A stretch of DNA of 64,000 nucleotides, from contig NZ_JPRO01000001.1 of assembly GCF_000737785.1 (NCBI RefSeq), positions 310,001 to 374,000 of the forward strand, in the 5' to 3' direction. Source of the stretch: Chryseobacterium luteum (GTDB lineage Bacteria > Bacteroidota > Bacteroidia > Flavobacteriales > Weeksellaceae). The position numbers were made by a program, and so were the translations under genes. Shown here in pieces: positions 49,551-58,762 of this stretch. Position 1 is the stretch's first letter. Every line of letters starts with the position of its first letter. The notes beneath the pieces are model-generated. The model searched no databases and had not been told where the DNA came from. It saw nothing but the letters and a program-made list of their open reading frames with translations.

Positions 49551-51680
49551 TTATGATTTGGTTCCCATATCGGAAACGATATTCATTGCTTCCTGCAAGT
49601 ATGGATCTTTTTTAAGATTTTTGATCCACATTTCAGATTTTTTCTTGAAAGCTTCATCTTTTTTCTCTCTTTCAACTTCATTAGGATACATCATGAACTT
49701 AAGACCGTTCTCAAATTTGGTTAAAGCCTTGAATTTCTCGATCTGAGCTTTTCTCTGCTTCATCAGTTCATTGAACTTATTGATGTTAAGTGTAATGTTT
49801 TCTTCCTTATCCAGCTTCTCTCTCCATTGGGCGGATTCAAGCAATAACTGATAATTGCTGTTTTTAGCCATTCTGTCGGCACTTGCTTTTTCAAGAGCCT
49901 GGGTATTGAAATAGTTCAGCTTCTGAAAATTAGTTCCCGGAATTTTATCCCATGCTAAAGCATAATCATCATATCGTTCTCCTACTTCAGCGTAAGTAAA
50001 GAAATCTTTCATCTGAATGTCAGAAACAATTCCTTTTCTCTGTGTAGACTCTCCGGTGATTCTGTAGAATTTCTGGATCGTCAGTTTTAAAGATCCGAAA
50101 TCATCTTCCGTATTCAAGAATCTGTTCAGGTCTACGAAAGTCTGTACGGTTCCTTTCCCGAAAGACTGCGGAGAACCGATGATCATTGCTCTTCCGTAAT
50201 CCTGCATGACTCCTGCAAGGATCTCTGAAGCCGAAGCTGAAAGCTCGTTCTGCATGATCACTAGTGGACCTGTCCAGATCGGAGTTTCATTTTTATTCTT
50301 TAAGGTCTGGATCTTTCCGTTTCCGTCTTTCACCTGTACATAAGGTCCTGCCTCCATGAAAAGTCCCATGATATCCCCCACTTCCGTTAATGATCCACCA
50401 CCGTTATTTCTAAGGTCAAGAACGATTCCTTCAATATTCTGCCCTTTAAGTTTAATGATCTCATTTTTGATGTCATCAGAAGCATTTCTTCCTTTAGAAT
50501 CCTCAAAATCAGCATTAAAGCTTGGAAGGTTGATAAATCCGTATTTCTTTCCGTTTGGAGAATTCACTACAATACTTCTTGCGAATGTATCTTCGATAGC
50601 AACTTCCTCACGGATCATTGTTACATCCTTAATGGTTCCGTCCTTTTTCTGAACCGTTAACGTCACCGGAGTTCCTTTTTCACCTCTGATCAGTCTTACG
50701 GCTTCATCAGAAAGCATTCCTACAACATTTACAGCATCTTCTTTCGGTTTGGATCTCACTTTTAGGATCTTATCGCCTTCAGAAAGCTGTTTGGACTTCC
50801 AGGCAGGCGCTCCGATCGTTAAAGCTCCCAGGAAGAGATTTCCTTTCTTCTCCTGAATAATTGCTCCGATTCCTATCACTTTTCCGGTGAACTGGGTGTC
50901 AAAATCTTCTTTATCTTTTGGAGAATAGTAATTGGTATGCGGATCGAATACTTCAGTATACGCATTCATATACACAGTAAACCAATCCATTTTCTTTCTT
51001 TTCTTGAATCTTGTAAAGGTATCTTTTACAAGGTCTTTCACTTCATCCGTTGCTTTTTTGATCTTCTGATCCGGGCTAAGCGGCTGATACTTGATTGTAT
51101 CTTTCAACTTATATTTCTGAACAGAATCTTTCTTCTCTTTCTGAGCTTCTTCTTTGCTGTTCATAGATTCAATCTCCTGGAGAATATTGTATTTGATATA
51201 CTTTCTCCACTCATTATACTGTTCCTGCTTATTGACAGGTACTTTTTTAAGCTTCGGCTCAAGAGTCAGCGTTTCGTCTTCCTGAAGATTGATCGGCTTG
51301 CTGAAGATATCCTGAGTGATCTTGTCTATTTCGTCCACTCTCTGGTAAAGTCTGTCGATAGTAAGTTTGTAGAATATCAGATCTCCCTGGCTGATGTAGT
51401 CGTCAAGCTTTGTTTCATGCTTGCCGAATTCGTCCATATCAGACTGCAGAAAATATCTTTTTGCAGGATCTACCAGTTCAAAATAATGTTTATAAACGTC
51501 CTTAGAATAGGCATCATTGATTGGCTTTGGGCTGTAATGTAAATAAGAAAGTGTATTCTTTACGCTCACCATAATCGTCTGCATCTTTTCATCGTCATTC
51601 TTTGGCGAGTTGAAACAAAACATTAGACTTGTCAATGGAATTAGGAGTAAGAATTTATTCAGTTTGAAATTTTTCCACAT
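49551..51680 (-). CDS. prc: Tail-specific carboxy-terminal protease Prc/Tsp
   Basis: 709 residues with a hydrophobic N-terminal signal (MWKNFKLNKFLLLIPLTSLMFC), so periplasmic or lipid-anchored (Cys22). N-terminal helical domain, PDZ domain in the middle (GIGAIIQEKKGNLFLGALTIGAPAWKSKQLSEGDKILKV), the S41 core (LDLRNNGGGSLTEV) with the catalytic Ser in NELSASASE and the Lys in SFGKGTVQ, and the DUF3340-like C-terminal domain. Degrades misfolded periplasmic proteins with non-polar C-termini. Divergent from surE. Confidence 0.94.
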   Translation of the reverse strand: MWKNFKLNKFLLLIPLTSLMFCFNSPKNDDEKMQTIMVSVKNTLSYLHYSPKPINDAYSKDVYKHYFELVDPAKRYFLQSDMDEFGKHETKLDDYISQGDLIFYKLTIDRLYQRVDEIDKITQDIFSKPINLQEDETLTLEPKLKKVPVNKQEQYNEWRKYIKYNILQEIESMNSKEEAQKEKKDSVQKYKLKDTIKYQPLSPDQKIKKATDEVKDLVKDTFTRFKKRKKMDWFTVYMNAYTEVFDPHTNYYSPKDKEDFDTQFTGKVIGIGAIIQEKKGNLFLGALTIGAPAWKSKQLSEGDKILKVRSKPKEDAVNVVGMLSDEAVRLIRGEKGTPVTLTVQKKDGTIKDVTMIREEVAIEDTFARSIVVNSPNGKKYGFINLPSFNADFEDSKGRNASDDIKNEIIKLKGQNIEGIVLDLRNNGGGSLTEVGDIMGLFMEAGPYVQVKDGNGKIQTLKNKNETPIWTGPLVIMQNELSASASEILAGVMQDYGRAMIIGSPQSFGKGTVQTFVDLNRFLNTEDDFGSLKLTIQKFYRITGESTQRKGIVSDIQMKDFFTYAEVGERYDDYALAWDKIPGTNFQKLNYFNTQALEKASADRMAKNSNYQLLLESAQWREKLDKEENITLNINKFNELMKQRKAQIEKFKALTKFENGLKFMMYPNEVEREKKDEAFKKKSEMWIKNLKKDPYLQEAMNIVSDMGTKS

Positions 51681-51826
51681 AAACTGTCTTTATTTATTAA
51701 TTTTTTTTAAAATATGTACTACAATTTGTAGCATTAATTAATTCGTTGTTACAAACTATCAAATTTAATACCTTATTTATAATTATCGGATAGTTTTAAG
51801 TATTTTTGTTAAAATTTAATTTTTTT

Positions 51827-52597
51827 ATGGAAAGACCGCTTATTCTGGTAACTAATGATGATGGAATCACAGCACCCGGTATCAGAAACCTTATACAATT
51901 CATGAACGAAATAGGAGAGGTTATTGTTGTTGCGCCTAACTCTCCCCAAAGTGGAAAGGGCCACGCCATTACAATCAATTCCACTTTAAGCTACGAAGAG
52001 GTAACCCTGGATGGGCCGCAGACCGATTTTTCATGCAGCGGAACGCCTGTGGACTGTGTAAAAATGGCTCTTGACAAAATCCTGAAAAGAAGACCGGATA
52101 TCGTAGTTTCAGGGATCAATCATGGTGCCAATTCTTCCATCAATGTGATCTATTCCGGAACGATGTCTGCCGCTGTGGAAGCAGGTGTGGAGGGAATTCC
52201 CGCTATCGGATTTTCACTTCTTGATTTCAGCTGGGAAGCCGATTTTACGCAGGCAAAAGAATATATTCAGAATATTGTAAGAAGAACCCTTGAAAATCCA
52301 ATGCCGAAAGGAATTGTATTGAATGTGAATATCCCGAAACTCACTGCAGGAGAAATAAAAGGGGTAAAGGTCTGCAAACAGGCCAATGCCAAATGGGAAG
52401 AGAGCTTTGATGAAAGGGTAAATCCTCACGGAAAAAAATATTACTGGCTGACCGGATATTTCAACAATATGGACGAATCCGAAGATGCTGATGAAACAGC
52501 ACTGGCTAACGGATATATTTCAATCGTTCCCGTAAAGTTCGATCTTACAGCTTATGAATACATGAAAACTTTAGAAGAAGTAATGAATTTTGAATAA
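51827..52597 (+). CDS. surE: 5'/3'-nucleotidase SurE
   Basis: 256 residues from MERPLILVTNDDG (ATG at 51827; the frame runs upstream to a TTG at 51806). Metal site VTNDDG (Asp-Asp), SGKGHAITI, CSGTPVDCVKMAL, VSGINHGANSSINVIYSGTMSAA and KYYWLTG are classic SurE. Removes phosphate from nucleoside monophosphates. A TATTTTTG -7 box at 51801-51808 supports the ATG start. Stop overlaps the next ATG by one base. Confidence 0.95.
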   Translation: MERPLILVTNDDGITAPGIRNLIQFMNEIGEVIVVAPNSPQSGKGHAITINSTLSYEEVTLDGPQTDFSCSGTPVDCVKMALDKILKRRPDIVVSGINHGANSSINVIYSGTMSAAVEAGVEGIPAIGFSLLDFSWEADFTQAKEYIQNIVRRTLENPMPKGIVLNVNIPKLTAGEIKGVKVCKQANAKWEESFDERVNPHGKKYYWLTGYFNNMDESEDADETALANGYISIVPVKFDLTAYEYMKTLEEVMNFE

Positions 52598-53262
52598 TGT
52601 ACAGCAAGCTAGACAATCCTGTTTATCATTCACTTAATGAATACCATGAAAAGTTCTGCTTCAATTTTGGGGATACGAAATTCTATAACCCTGAAGTAGC
52701 TTCTTTTGGTGGAGCAGCAAAGGTTTCAAAAGAAAAAGACATCACTGAATATGCAAAGGTCTGTGATGATTTTCTGATTTTCGGAGCCCGTCCTAATCCG
52801 GGAAATTTAAAGACGAAATTTTCCAAACTTGTGTGTGACCAATATGTTCTGGAAAACCCGGTTCAGATTGATATGACCGAAGAAGTTATTGAACTGAAAG
52901 AGGAAAACCGGGAAGAGCTTCTGGCATTTGTCATGAAGTTCTATCCTTATTACTTTAAAACAAGAACTCCTGAATTAGGCCGCTATTTCGGGATCTTTAA
53001 GGAAGGAAAATTAGTGGCTGTGACGGGTGAAAGAATGCAGATGAATGATATGACGGAGGTAAGTGCTGTGATCACAGGTACAGATCATATGGGAAAAGGG
53101 TTGGCCAAACAACTGGTAGCTTTTGTTTCCGGGAAGATCTTTGAAGATGGAAAAACACCCTTCCTGCATGTTGCGGAAAGCAATACAGGAGCCAAAATGC
53201 TGTATGAAAAGCTCGGCTTTATGCATAGAGGAACTATAAACTTATGGGGCGTGAAAAGATAG
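52597..53262 (+). CDS. GNAT-family N-acetyltransferase (FR47-like)
   Basis: 221 residues. GNAT core in the C-terminal half: LGRYFGIFKEGKLVAVTGERMQMNDMTEVSAVITGTDHMGKGLAKQLVAFVSGKIFEDGKTPFLHVAESNTGAKMLYEKLGF, where HMGKGLA is the acetyl-CoA loop. The first 100 residues are an extra domain (VYHSLNEYHEKFCFNFGD) as in FR47-like proteins. Coupled to surE by the shared ATAATG. Substrate unknown. Confidence 0.88.
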   Translation: MYSKLDNPVYHSLNEYHEKFCFNFGDTKFYNPEVASFGGAAKVSKEKDITEYAKVCDDFLIFGARPNPGNLKTKFSKLVCDQYVLENPVQIDMTEEVIELKEENREELLAFVMKFYPYYFKTRTPELGRYFGIFKEGKLVAVTGERMQMNDMTEVSAVITGTDHMGKGLAKQLVAFVSGKIFEDGKTPFLHVAESNTGAKMLYEKLGFMHRGTINLWGVKR

Positions 53263-53336
53263 TTTTCCGCCCTTTGCTTTCCCACAGGTTACGAATTTCA
53301 CAGGCGTTTGAGTATAAAAATCTGTGAAAATCATTT

Positions 53337-54740
53337 TTAAAATAAAACCTTATCCTCTTTTCTCAATTCCTCAAGGTATTTAATTTTATCATCTCTGTAA
53401 AATAAATTCATCGTCTCGAAAGGAATCATTTTCAAATCTTTATTGACAATGTGAACACAGGATTTTTTAATGGCGCGCACATCAAAATCATGGGCATCCA
53501 TAAAATTCATAATGATAATCCTGAAGAGATTGTCATAGTCTAAATTGGGAGCCGAAACTTCCGGAAGACAGCATAATAACTGGTTTACTTTAGGCTGAAC
53601 TTTATCTACAGAAATTCCGGTGCTGAAAATATCCAAAAGCTGCATCTGCAATCCCGCATCCTGTTCGTAAACGATGGTGTTTTTCGTTTCATTATTCAGC
53701 AGATCGGCAGGATTGATATACCGTGTAAGAGGAATGATTTCTCCTTCGAGTTTAAGAATATACCCCATCGCCAAAGCATCAGGGTTACACGGAACGGGAA
53801 TAATATCATCGCCATTGAGAAGCGGAAACTGATTTAAAATTTCCTGTCTTACTTCGGTTAAAGTAATTTTTTCGTGTGCAGAATCTTCGCGATTTCTTCC
53901 GGCCACTTCTACAGGCTGAAAGGTAATCCCGCGGACGCATTTCTGTTTTAAAGCAAAATCAATCAATTTTCCGATCTCGTCGATGTTTTTCCCTTTCTGA
54001 AGTACGATAACCAAGGTGGTGGAAAGATTTAATTCATTTAATTTTTCCAAAGCTTTCATGCGGACATTCGTCAAATCTTTTCCTCTGAAATCTTCCAAAA
54101 CTTCAGGTTTAAAGGAATCAAACTGCAGATAAATTTCAAATTCCGGAGCGTAAGCTGCCAGTTTTTCTGCAAAACCGGGATCATTCGCAATGCGGATTCC
54201 GTTGGTGTTGAGCATCAAATGTTTAATCGGTTTCGATTTGGCGATATCCATGATTTTAAAAAACTCGGGATGAATGGTCGGCTCGCCGCCACTGATCTGT
54301 ACGACATCGGGTTCTCCTTCGTTTTTAACAATGGTATCAAACATGGCTTCAATCTGTTCCAAACTCCTGTGACTGCCATAATGTGGTGACGACATCGCAT
54401 AACAGGTGGGACACGTCAGATTACACCGGTCGGTAACTTCCACAATGGAAAGACAGCTGTGCTGCTCATGATCTACACACAAACCGCAATCGTACGGACA
54501 GCCATATTCCACATCGGTTCCGAAATGAACGGGCATTTCAGAGGCTTTATTGTAATTTCTGATATTTTTATAATACTGAACATCCGAAGCAATCATGGTC
54601 TTGAAAAAACCGTGATCCGGGCATCTTTTGGTCATAAAAACCGCTTCATCTTCAATAATGATCTTGGCTCCTACCCTTTTCAGGCATTCGGGGCAAAGAC
54701 TGATTGTATAATCGTAATACGTATAATTTCTTACCGGCAT
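53337..54740 (-). CDS. Tes-like radical SAM protein (MJ0619 family)
   Basis: 467 residues. Three Cys clusters: C16 and C19 with C40 near the N-terminus (LCPECL, KRCPDHG), C81/C85/C88 with C96 (YGCPYDCGLCVDHEQHSC), and the SAM cluster C106-x3-C110-x2-C113 in CNLTCPTCY; ISGGEPTIHPEF is the SAM/GEP motif. The long N-terminal extra-cluster region followed by the SAM site is the MJ0619/Tes pattern; archaeal Tes joins isoprenoid chains in membrane lipids, and bacterial relatives make membrane-spanning lipids. The next gene but one encodes an Lgt-like protein, fitting a lipid role. Function inferred only. Confidence 0.8.
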   Translation of the reverse strand: MPVRNYTYYDYTISLCPECLKRVGAKIIIEDEAVFMTKRCPDHGFFKTMIASDVQYYKNIRNYNKASEMPVHFGTDVEYGCPYDCGLCVDHEQHSCLSIVEVTDRCNLTCPTCYAMSSPHYGSHRSLEQIEAMFDTIVKNEGEPDVVQISGGEPTIHPEFFKIMDIAKSKPIKHLMLNTNGIRIANDPGFAEKLAAYAPEFEIYLQFDSFKPEVLEDFRGKDLTNVRMKALEKLNELNLSTTLVIVLQKGKNIDEIGKLIDFALKQKCVRGITFQPVEVAGRNREDSAHEKITLTEVRQEILNQFPLLNGDDIIPVPCNPDALAMGYILKLEGEIIPLTRYINPADLLNNETKNTIVYEQDAGLQMQLLDIFSTGISVDKVQPKVNQLLCCLPEVSAPNLDYDNLFRIIIMNFMDAHDFDVRAIKKSCVHIVNKDLKMIPFETMNLFYRDDKIKYLEELRKEDKVLF

Positions 54741-54752
54741 AATTTCAATTTT

Positions 54753-54986
54753 TTACATTCCTCCACAAACAAAACCACTGATCAGTCCACAAATTAACAG
54801 GGAGATCAGCATGGTCTGCCAAAACTGCTTTCCGGAAAATTTTCTTCCGTCTTTGCTTTCATAAATCAGCTTTACAAAAACTGTAATGACTAATGATACG
54901 ACAGAAGCGATAACGACAATGACCAGAATAATCATTGCAACCAGGCCTCCTAATCCGCCGGCTTCAAGAAGTGTCAGTGTTTTCAT
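54753..54986 (-). CDS. Two-helix membrane protein between the Tes-like and Lgt-like genes
   Basis: 77 residues. Helix 1 about 10-38 (GLGGLVAMIILVIVVIASVV), basic loop (YESKDGRKFSGKQF) and helix 2 about 55-75 (MLISLLICGLISGFVCGG). Overlaps the Lgt-like gene by 4 bases and lies 12 bases before the radical SAM gene, so all three are one operon. No family recognised. Confidence 0.65.
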   Translation of the reverse strand: MKTLTLLEAGGLGGLVAMIILVIVVIASVVSLVITVFVKLIYESKDGRKFSGKQFWQTMLISLLICGLISGFVCGGM

Positions 54987-55726
54987 AATTTTATTTTATT
55001 GGTGTTTTTAATCTTATAAATGTAATAAATAATCACCAAAAGACAGACCAGTTGAATGGCTCCTAAATTTCCGGCGATTTCAATTTTAGGTTTAATGAAA
55101 TCTAAAAAGAATCTGAAGGTAAAATAACTGAGCATAAATAACTGAAAAATAAAGCCTGAAGGATATTTTCTTTTTTTCTCAACGATTTTTAAACAAATCC
55201 ACAGAACAATCATGAAACCAATCTCATACAGCGCAACAGGATGTCTTAAATATTCATCACCAAGATGCATTCCGAAGATTGAGGTGGTGGGCAAACCGTA
55301 AGTTTCTTCGTGAATTCCTGTTAGAAAACAGCCTATTCTTCCGATTATTATTGCTAAAATCAAAGGGTAAACAATCAGATCACCGGTACTTTCTTTGTGG
55401 CCGGCTATCTTTTTTGCCAGTTCAACCCCGATCAATCCGAAAGCTAAACCGCCAACAATTGTGTTATTGGTCCAAAACCTTTTAAAGTTAAAATTTTCAA
55501 ATAAAACATAGGGATTTTCAAGATTTCCGATGAGCTTTGAACCCATTAAAGCGCCTGCCGTTGCCCCGATAAGAACCGCGGCGGAAGTATTGAAAGACAA
55601 TTTTTCGGTTGATTTTCTTTTTAAATAAAAATAAAAACGCATCCCGAGAAAAATACCCAGTGTTTCAAATACAGGATGTGCAAGAACTGTTTTGCCGAAA
55701 ATCTGAAAAGTAACAGGAAAATCCAT
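54983..55726 (-). CDS. Lgt-like (prolipoprotein diacylglyceryl transferase family) membrane protein
   Basis: 247 residues, about seven membrane helices. Lgt landmarks: GRIGCFLTGIHEETYG (usual GRxGNFxNxExYG) and HPVALYEIGFM (usual HPxQLYE). But the His-Gly-Gly motif of Lgt is changed to TIVGGLAFGLIG, and the protein is shorter than the ~270-300 residues of true Lgt, so normal lipoprotein modification is doubtful. The operon with a Tes-like radical SAM enzyme suggests that it handles a glycerolipid substrate. A true lgt is expected elsewhere in the genome. Confidence 0.75.
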   Translation of the reverse strand: MDFPVTFQIFGKTVLAHPVFETLGIFLGMRFYFYLKRKSTEKLSFNTSAAVLIGATAGALMGSKLIGNLENPYVLFENFNFKRFWTNNTIVGGLAFGLIGVELAKKIAGHKESTGDLIVYPLILAIIIGRIGCFLTGIHEETYGLPTTSIFGMHLGDEYLRHPVALYEIGFMIVLWICLKIVEKKRKYPSGFIFQLFMLSYFTFRFFLDFIKPKIEIAGNLGAIQLVCLLVIIYYIYKIKNTNKIKL

Positions 55727-55797
55727 CCTGTCAAAAGTAGTATATTTAAGGTAAATTACTAATTTTAATTTTTAAAACAATAAATAAATTCACCAAA

Positions 55798-56838
55798 ATG
55801 CGTATAGAAAATGATATAAAGCTAGGTTTTAAAGACGTTATGTTCAGACCCAAACGTTCTACCTTAAAATCCCGCTCAGAAGTGGATCTCGAAAGGGAAT
55901 TCACCTTCAAGCATACAAAAAAGAAATGGAGAGGTGTTCCGATTATCGCAGCCAATATGGATACGGTAGGAACTTTTGAAATGGCGGTAGAGCTGGCCAA
56001 AGATAAAATCATTACAGCAGTTCACAAGCATTATACTCCCGAGGAATGGAGCAGGTTTCTGGACAGCCAGCCTGAAAGCATCCACCAATATATTGCCTTA
56101 AGTACCGGTACCGGAAAAGCTGATGAGGAAAAACTAAGACTGATCCTCGAAAAGCACCCAAAAATCGAGTTTCTGTGTATAGATGTAGCCAATGGCTATT
56201 CTGAGCATTTCGTTGAATTTGTGAAGAAGGCAAGGGCTAATTTTCCTGATAAGATCATCATGGCAGGAAACGTAGTAACCGGAGAAATGGTGGAAGAGCT
56301 TCTTCTTGTGGGTGCAGATATCATTAAAGTAGGTATCGGACCCGGTTCTGTGTGTACAACAAGGGTAAAAACGGGTGTCGGTTATCCTCAGCTTTCGGCG
56401 ATTATCGAATGTTCTGATGCTGCACACGGTTTAGGAGGGCATATTATTGCCGACGGAGGATGTAAAGTTCCGGGAGATGTGGCTAAGGCTTTCGGAGGGG
56501 GTGCAGATTTTGTGATGCTGGGCGGTATGTTTGCCGGCCATGATGAAAGCGGCGGTGAGATCATTGAAGAGAACGGAAAAAAATTCCGCCTGTTTTACGG
56601 GATGAGTTCCAAGACTGCTATGGATAAGCATTCAGGAGGTGTGGCAGAATACCGTGCTTCGGAAGGGAAAACCGTGAAGGCGGCTTACAAAGGTCCTGTT
56701 TCGGAAACGGTGAAGGATATTTTGGGAGGTGTTCGTTCTACGTGTACTTATGTAGGAGCTTCCAAACTTAAAGAATTGTCTAAGAGAACTACTTTTATAA
56801 GGGTTCAGGAACAGGAAAATCAGGTTTTTAAAGATTAA
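55798..56838 (+). CDS. guaC: GMP reductase
   Basis: 346 residues. Reduces GMP to IMP with NADPH. The IMPDH/GMPR TIM-barrel: [52 protein letters not shown] (catalytic Cys in SVCTTR), [36 protein letters not shown] and [16 protein letters not shown]. No CBS pair, and the MDTVGT start pattern is that of GuaC rather than GuaB. Divergent from the Lgt-like gene. Confidence 0.93.
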   Translation: MRIENDIKLGFKDVMFRPKRSTLKSRSEVDLEREFTFKHTKKKWRGVPIIAANMDTVGTFEMAVELAKDKIITAVHKHYTPEEWSRFLDSQPESIHQYIALSTGTGKADEEKLRLILEKHPKIEFLCIDVANGYSEHFVEFVKKARANFPDKIIMAGNVVTGEMVEELLLVGADIIKVGIGPGSVCTTRVKTGVGYPQLSAIIECSDAAHGLGGHIIADGGCKVPGDVAKAFGGGADFVMLGGMFAGHDESGGEIIEENGKKFRLFYGMSSKTAMDKHSGGVAEYRASEGKTVKAAYKGPVSETVKDILGGVRSTCTYVGASKLKELSKRTTFIRVQEQENQVFKD

Positions 56839-56889
56839 AATAGGCTCTCGCAGATTTTGCAGATAGAGCAGATTTCTAATTCTTCTAAT

Positions 56890-56925
56890 AAAACAGGCTG
56901 TACATATTGTGTACAGCCTGTTTTT
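56890..56925. terminator. Bidirectional terminator between guaC and fabG
   Basis: 15-bp perfect stem (56890-56904 with 56910-56924), loop of five, A and T runs on both sides. Serves the convergent genes. Confidence 0.93.
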
Positions 56926-56933
56926 GATTATTT

Positions 56934-57680
56934 TTAAGTCAGCATTCCGCCGTCTACGTTCAGGGTTTGTCCTGTGATGTAAGAAGCCATTTCGCTTCCT
57001 AAGAATATGCAGGCATTGGCAACATCTTTTGTCTGCCCTGCCCTTTTCATCGGAATCCTGTCTCTCCATGCCTGAAGCGTCTTTTCATCCAGATCTGCCG
57101 TCATTTCAGTTTCTGTGAATCCCGGAGCCACTGCGTTACATCTTATATTTCTTGATCCCAGTTCCAGTGCAATAGATTTTGTAAACCCTATCACTCCGGC
57201 TTTAGAAGCTGCATAATTGGACTGTCCCGGATTTCCGCTGATTCCAACTACTGAAGTCATATTGATAATAGATCCTGATTTAGCTTTCATCATAGGTTTA
57301 ATCACCGCTTTTGTAAGGTTAAATACAGAATCCAAATTGATTCTCATTACCTGATCCCAGTCTTCTCTGGACATTCTCAACAGCAGGTTATCTCTGGTGA
57401 TTCCTGCATTGTTGATCAGAATATCGATCTTTCCGAACTCTTCCATTACATCGTCGATTAATTTTTGAGCTGCATCGTAATCTGATGCGTCAGACTGATA
57501 TCCTTTGATCTGGGTTACAGAACTTAAAGCTGCCTCTAATGCCTGAGCTTTGTCTACAGAACCGGCATAGGTAAATGCTACTTTTGCACCCTGTTCAGCG
57601 TACATTTCAGCGATTTTCTTTCCGATTCCTCTTGTAGCTCCGGTAATTAGCGCTACCTTTCCTTCTAATAGTTTCATCAT
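56934..57680 (-). CDS. fabG: 3-oxoacyl-ACP reductase FabG
   Basis: 248 residues. Reduces 3-oxoacyl-ACP with NADPH in fatty acid elongation. GATRGIGKKIAE (cofactor loop), NNAGITRDNLLLRM, the catalytic Ser in SGNPGQSNYAASKAG with YxxxK, and the ending SYITGQTLNVDGGM fit FabG fully. Two ATGs in a row at the start (57680 or 57677). A TATCTTTG -7 box on the minus strand at 57780-57773 would give a leader of about 86 bases. Confidence 0.95.
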   Translation of the reverse strand: MMKLLEGKVALITGATRGIGKKIAEMYAEQGAKVAFTYAGSVDKAQALEAALSSVTQIKGYQSDASDYDAAQKLIDDVMEEFGKIDILINNAGITRDNLLLRMSREDWDQVMRINLDSVFNLTKAVIKPMMKAKSGSIINMTSVVGISGNPGQSNYAASKAGVIGFTKSIALELGSRNIRCNAVAPGFTETEMTADLDEKTLQAWRDRIPMKRAGQTKDVANACIFLGSEMASYITGQTLNVDGGMLT

Positions 57681-58085
57681 ATCTCTTGATAATTATATTC
57701 TTGGTAAATACTTCCGTCTTTCAAAAAAACGGCAATTTAGCATATTTAATTTTATACGAATTATACAGTCCGCAAAGATATTATAAATTGTTATTCAATG
57801 CATTTCAAATCATTAAATTACTTAAATTTTTTCTCTGTTTTTTATCATATTTTAAAGACAGCCACCTTTATTTTAAAGGCTTTTAAAATAAAATACACGT
57901 TTTTTATATCTTATCCCGTTTTAAAACTTTCTTCTGCCAATACTATTCTCAAAAGCTTGTTCTAAAAAATATCCGAAATACCTCTGGTGATTGTTTCACT
58001 GCAGGATGGTGTATATTTCCTCTGTTTTTTTGATAAAGAATTAGTGATTCGGACTGGGCCACAAACAACACTGTTTTTATTGAAA
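57681..58085. other. Gene-free, AT-rich spacer between fabG and rsmI
   Basis: About 405 bases with no ORF I would support. It holds the fabG leader and its -7 box (57773-57780, minus strand) and, near 57718-57733, a short CCGT...ACGG pairing. The rest is AT-rich with no clear repeat or RNA structure. Confidence 0.6.
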
Positions 58086-58760
58086 TTAAATAGAATTATT
58101 TACGATAAGAACAATCTCTCCTTTTAAAGTTTTGCTTTTGGAAAATTCAATTAATTCATTGATAGTCCCGCGTTTGGTTTCTTCAAACTTTTTAGAAATT
58201 TCCCTGCTCAGACTTGCTTTGGTTTCTTCACCGAAGAATTCTTTGATCTGCTCCAGGGTTGTATTGATCTTATGTGGACTTTCGTATAAAACGATGGTTT
58301 TTTTCTCTTCTGCAAGCTGTTTAAGCTTCGTCTGCCTGCCTTTTTTCTGAGGCAGAAACCCTGCAAACAAAAATTCATTATTCGGAAGCCCGGACACCAC
58401 AAGTGCCGGAATTAAAGCTGTAGCTCCCGGGAGGCATATCATTTCAATATCATTGTCTGAACCTGCTTTTGCTAAAAGGTAACCCGGATCTGAAATTCCT
58501 GGAGTTCCCGCGTCGGTAATAATGGCAATATCCTGCCCGCTTTTAAGATCAGCGATCACTTTTTCGGTGGCCTGATGTTCGTTATGAAGGTGATACGATT
58601 TTAAAGGTTTGGAGATCTCGTAATGCTTTAAAAGTATTCCTGAAGTCCTTGTGTCTTCACATAAAATATAGTCAACTTCCTTGAGGACTTTTACAGCCCT
58701 GAAGGTCATATCTTCTAAGTTCCCGACGGGTGTGGGAACAAAATATAAGATTCCGCTCAA
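58086..58760 (-). CDS. rsmI: 16S rRNA C1402 ribose methyltransferase RsmI
   Basis: 224 residues, shorter than E. coli RsmI (286) because the C-terminal extension is missing. TPVGNLEDMTFRAVKVLKEVDYILCEDTR, ITDAGTPGISDPGYLL, PGATALIPALVVSGLP and FAGFLPQKKGR are the tetrapyrrole-methylase-fold motifs of RsmI. Methylates the 2'-OH of C1402 in 16S rRNA. Two bases separate it from the upstream gene, so co-transcribed. Confidence 0.94.
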   Translation of the reverse strand: MSGILYFVPTPVGNLEDMTFRAVKVLKEVDYILCEDTRTSGILLKHYEISKPLKSYHLHNEHQATEKVIADLKSGQDIAIITDAGTPGISDPGYLLAKAGSDNDIEMICLPGATALIPALVVSGLPNNEFLFAGFLPQKKGRQTKLKQLAEEKKTIVLYESPHKINTTLEQIKEFFGEETKASLSREISKKFEETKRGTINELIEFSKSKTLKGEIVLIVNNSI

Positions 58761-58762
58761 AA

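Noticed and set aside
50937..51542. A 201-residue frame on the plus strand opposite prc
   Set aside because: It lies entirely inside the well-supported prc gene and has no known motif; its Phe/Leu/Ile-rich make-up is what the complement of a Lys/Glu-rich gene gives.
57686..57886. 66-residue frame in the fabG-rsmI spacer
   Set aside because: Hydrophobic, AT-driven composition, overlaps the fabG promoter region, no start context; kept as non-coding.
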